Source of the DNA: Actinomycetota bacterium
Lineage (GTDB): Bacteria; Actinomycetota; Acidimicrobiia; Acidimicrobiales; JACCXE01
DNA length: 7,242 nt
Reading direction: 5' to 3'
Assembly: GCA_013697265.1 (NCBI GenBank)
Contig: JACCXE010000011.1
Coordinates: 1 to 7,242, forward strand
Positions within the stretch are counted from its first letter, which is position 1. The number at the start of each line of letters is the position of its first letter. The notes beneath the pieces were generated by a model. That model was not told where the DNA came from, made no database searches, and saw only the letters and a program-made list of their open reading frames with translations. This document shows positions 5,936-7,242 of the stretch, piece by piece. Made by a program: the position numbers and the translations under genes.

Positions 5936-7016
5936 CCGCGTCCTCGCGGTCGGCGTTCTCGCTGTTGCCCTCGTCGCTTCGAGTTGTGCGTCGAAACCGA
6001 AAAGCGTGTTCAGCGAAGTCCCGGGCGCAGGGCCCGCTGACACCAACCCGACGACCACACTGGCCACGCTGCCCTCGCCGCTGACGGGTGAACTCGTCGC
6101 GCCGGCAATCGCCATGCGGCCGGTCGTGATCGTCAAGGTTGACAACTCGCCGCAGGCCCGACCACAAGCTGGCCTCAACGCGGCCGACGTCGTTTACGAA
6201 GAGCGCGTCGAAGGTTCAGTGGTGCGCTTCCTCACCTTGTTCCAGTCCGGCGACGCCAGCCTCGTCGGCCCGGTGCGGTCGGTGCGCTCCACCGATGCTG
6301 CGGTGCTGGCCCCGCTCGGTGGGATCTTCGCGTTTTCGGGCGGCATCAAGCCTTTCATCTCGAAGGTCGAGGCGGCCGGCATCAAAACCATCGTCGAAGG
6401 CGAGAGTTCGTCGTCGCCGGTGTTCAAGCGCCCCGGCAAGGCCCGGCCCTTCGGCACCTATGCGGACATCCGCCGGCTCCGCCCGCTCGCGGGTGACGAG
6501 ACCCCGCCGGCGCTGTTCGTACGCCTGGCCGAAGGCGCGTCGTTCATCGATGGCAACGCGGGCGCGGCGCCGATCATCGGTATGCGCGTGGTGTTCGGAT
6601 CACTCACCACCGCCGACTGGACCTGGGACGCGGGCAAGCGGCTGTGGCTGCGCTCGACGAACAACACACCGCACCTATTGGAAGGCGGCACTCGGCTGAG
6701 TACGCGTTGCCTCATCCAGCAGACGGTGGCCTATCAGTCAACGCCCTACACCGACCCGTCGGGTGCGGCCGTCGACGAGGCCGTGGTCACCGGCTCGGGC
6801 AAGGCAGTTGTGGCCTGTGACGGCCTCGCCGTCCAAGCGCGCTGGGCCAAGCCGTCGGCCAAAGCGGTGACGACCTACACCAACACGGCGACGGGCGCGC
6901 CGATCAAGCTGCCCGTCGGACGAGTGTGGGTGTCGTTGGTGCCGACGAACGGCATCATCACGCTTAAGGCGCCGGGCTCTACGCCCACGACCAGGCTCAC
7001 CGTCACCACGCGTTAA
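5928..7016 (+). CDS. YerB/DUF3048-family lipoprotein, second copy (TTG start)
   Basis: This 362-aa lipoprotein is a diverged tandem paralogue of the preceding gene. From the TTG at 5928 it begins MRNRVLAVGVLAVALVASSC, a good lipoprotein signal with Cys20. GGAAA (5915-5919) lies 8 nt upstream as a possible SD, and the gene overlaps the previous stop by 8 nt. No ATG or GTG in frame would keep the signal peptide. A further upstream TTG at 5871 would add 19 charged, Cys-rich residues and is unlikely. DUF3048 blocks: PLTGEL (51-56), RPVVIVKVDNSPQARPQAGL (64-83), AADVVYEERVEGSVVRFL (85-102), VGPVRSVRSTD (113-123), FAFSGG (134-139). The C-terminal domain is at about 225-345, with WTWD, LRSTNNTPHL, RWAKPS and LPVGRVWVSLV. 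Unlike the first copy it has two mature-domain cysteines (C261, C297), which could form a disulfide outside the cell. It ends the probable lemA-htpX operon. Confidence 0.9.
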   Translation: MRNRVLAVGVLAVALVASSCASKPKSVFSEVPGAGPADTNPTTTLATLPSPLTGELVAPAIAMRPVVIVKVDNSPQARPQAGLNAADVVYEERVEGSVVRFLTLFQSGDASLVGPVRSVRSTDAAVLAPLGGIFAFSGGIKPFISKVEAAGIKTIVEGESSSSPVFKRPGKARPFGTYADIRRLRPLAGDETPPALFVRLAEGASFIDGNAGAAPIIGMRVVFGSLTTADWTWDAGKRLWLRSTNNTPHLLEGGTRLSTRCLIQQTVAYQSTPYTDPSGAAVDEAVVTGSGKAVVACDGLAVQARWAKPSAKAVTTYTNTATGAPIKLPVGRVWVSLVPTNGIITLKAPGSTPTTRLTVTTR

Positions 7017-7043
7017 CGCTTTTAGGACCCAGGTGGTGCCGAG

Positions 7044-7057
7044 TACGATTGGCATCG
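7044..7057 (+). promoter_or_regulatory. -10 box for leaderless pdxS transcription
   Basis: TACGAT (7044-7049) fits TANNNT and ends 8 nt before the pdxS ATG at 7058. TTAGGA (7022-7027), 16 nt upstream, is at most a weak -35. There is no SD before the ATG. This gives pdxS its own promoter despite only 41 nt separating it from the preceding gene. The GCGTTAACGC palindrome with TTTT at 7010-7023 overlaps the preceding stop, but it has no loop and is a poor terminator candidate. Confidence 0.45.
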
Positions 7058-7242
7058 ATGAGCGAGCGCCAAACCGGAACCGACCGCGTCAAGCGTGGAC
7101 TAGCCGAGATGCTGCGTGGCGGCGTGATTATGGACGTCGTCGACGCCGCCCAGGCCAAGATCGCAGAAGACGCCGGTGCGGTGGCGGTGATGGCGCTCGA
7201 GCGGGTGCCGGCCGACATCCGCCGCGACGGCGGGGTGGCCCG
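7058..7242 (+). CDS. pdxS: Pyridoxal 5'-phosphate synthase lyase subunit PdxS (3' end outside window)
   Basis: The first 61 codons are present and run off the right edge. PdxS makes pyridoxal 5'-phosphate from ribose 5-phosphate, glyceraldehyde 3-phosphate and ammonia supplied by PdxT, in the DXP-independent vitamin B6 pathway. The N-terminus is highly characteristic: TDRVKRGLAEMLRGGVIMDV, then VDAAQAKIAEDAGAVAVMAL and ERVPADIRRDGGVAR. D26 in VIMDV corresponds to the conserved active-site Asp (about D24 in the B. subtilis enzyme). The catalytic lysines lie further along, beyond the window. The ATG at 7058 gives the normal short leader before the RVKRG block. A pdxT gene is expected downstream in many actinobacteria but cannot be checked here. 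Confidence 0.97.
   Translation, partial: MSERQTGTDRVKRGLAEMLRGGVIMDVVDAAQAKIAEDAGAVAVMALERVPADIRRDGGVA

Noticed and set aside
4763..6178. 471-residue open frame on the reverse strand
   Set aside because: It lies opposite htpX and both DUF3048 genes, which have clear signal peptides and family motifs. Its translation is Arg-rich without recognisable domains, as expected for a shadow frame in high-GC DNA.
7010..7023. terminator after the second DUF3048 gene
   Set aside because: GCGTTAACGC is a palindrome without a loop, so it cannot form a stable hairpin as written, although TTTT follows.

Overview
The window is high-GC DNA with strong G/C preference at third codon positions. It carries features usual in Actinomycetota: Ala/Thr/Gly-rich lipoproteins, an LPXTG-type sortase substrate, an AMIN-like lipoprotein, and genes with no Shine-Dalgarno (SD) whose start codon sits 7-8 nt after a TANNNT box (leaderless pattern). 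Gene content would fit an acidimicrobiia-like actinobacterium, but class level is inference. No mobile element, tRNA, rRNA or CRISPR array was seen; this looks like chromosomal backbone.

Left part (1-3188). The window opens inside the 3' end of a forward gene for a helical, TPR-like protein, probably the tail of a large ATPase/cyclase/SARP-type regulator. It converges on a reverse-strand AMIN-like lipoprotein gene (796-1386). Behind that, separated by a perfect 16-bp stem terminator, is a reverse-strand 544-aa LPXTG surface protein (1554-3188). That protein is low in complexity, rich in Gly/Leu/Ala/Val, and has no Trp, Cys or His.

Middle (3189-3447). A 259-bp divergent intergenic region separates the surface-protein gene from lemA. 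It holds two dyads, a possible structured leader on the reverse strand that partly resembles the c-di-AMP (ydaO) riboswitch, and a -10-like box just before lemA.

Right part (3448-7016). Four forward genes are packed as one probable operon: lemA, an htpX-type M48 membrane metalloprotease, and two tandem YerB/DUF3048 lipoproteins. The junctions are a 17-nt gap, an ATGA overlap and an 8-nt overlap with a TTG start. LemA and HtpX are a well-known pair linked to membrane-protein quality control. The two diverged DUF3048 lipoproteins would sit on the outer face of the same membrane, so the cluster reads as an envelope maintenance module whose lipoprotein functions are unknown.

Right edge (7058-7242). 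The first 61 codons of pdxS (pyridoxal 5'-phosphate synthase) begin after their own -10-like box and run off the window.
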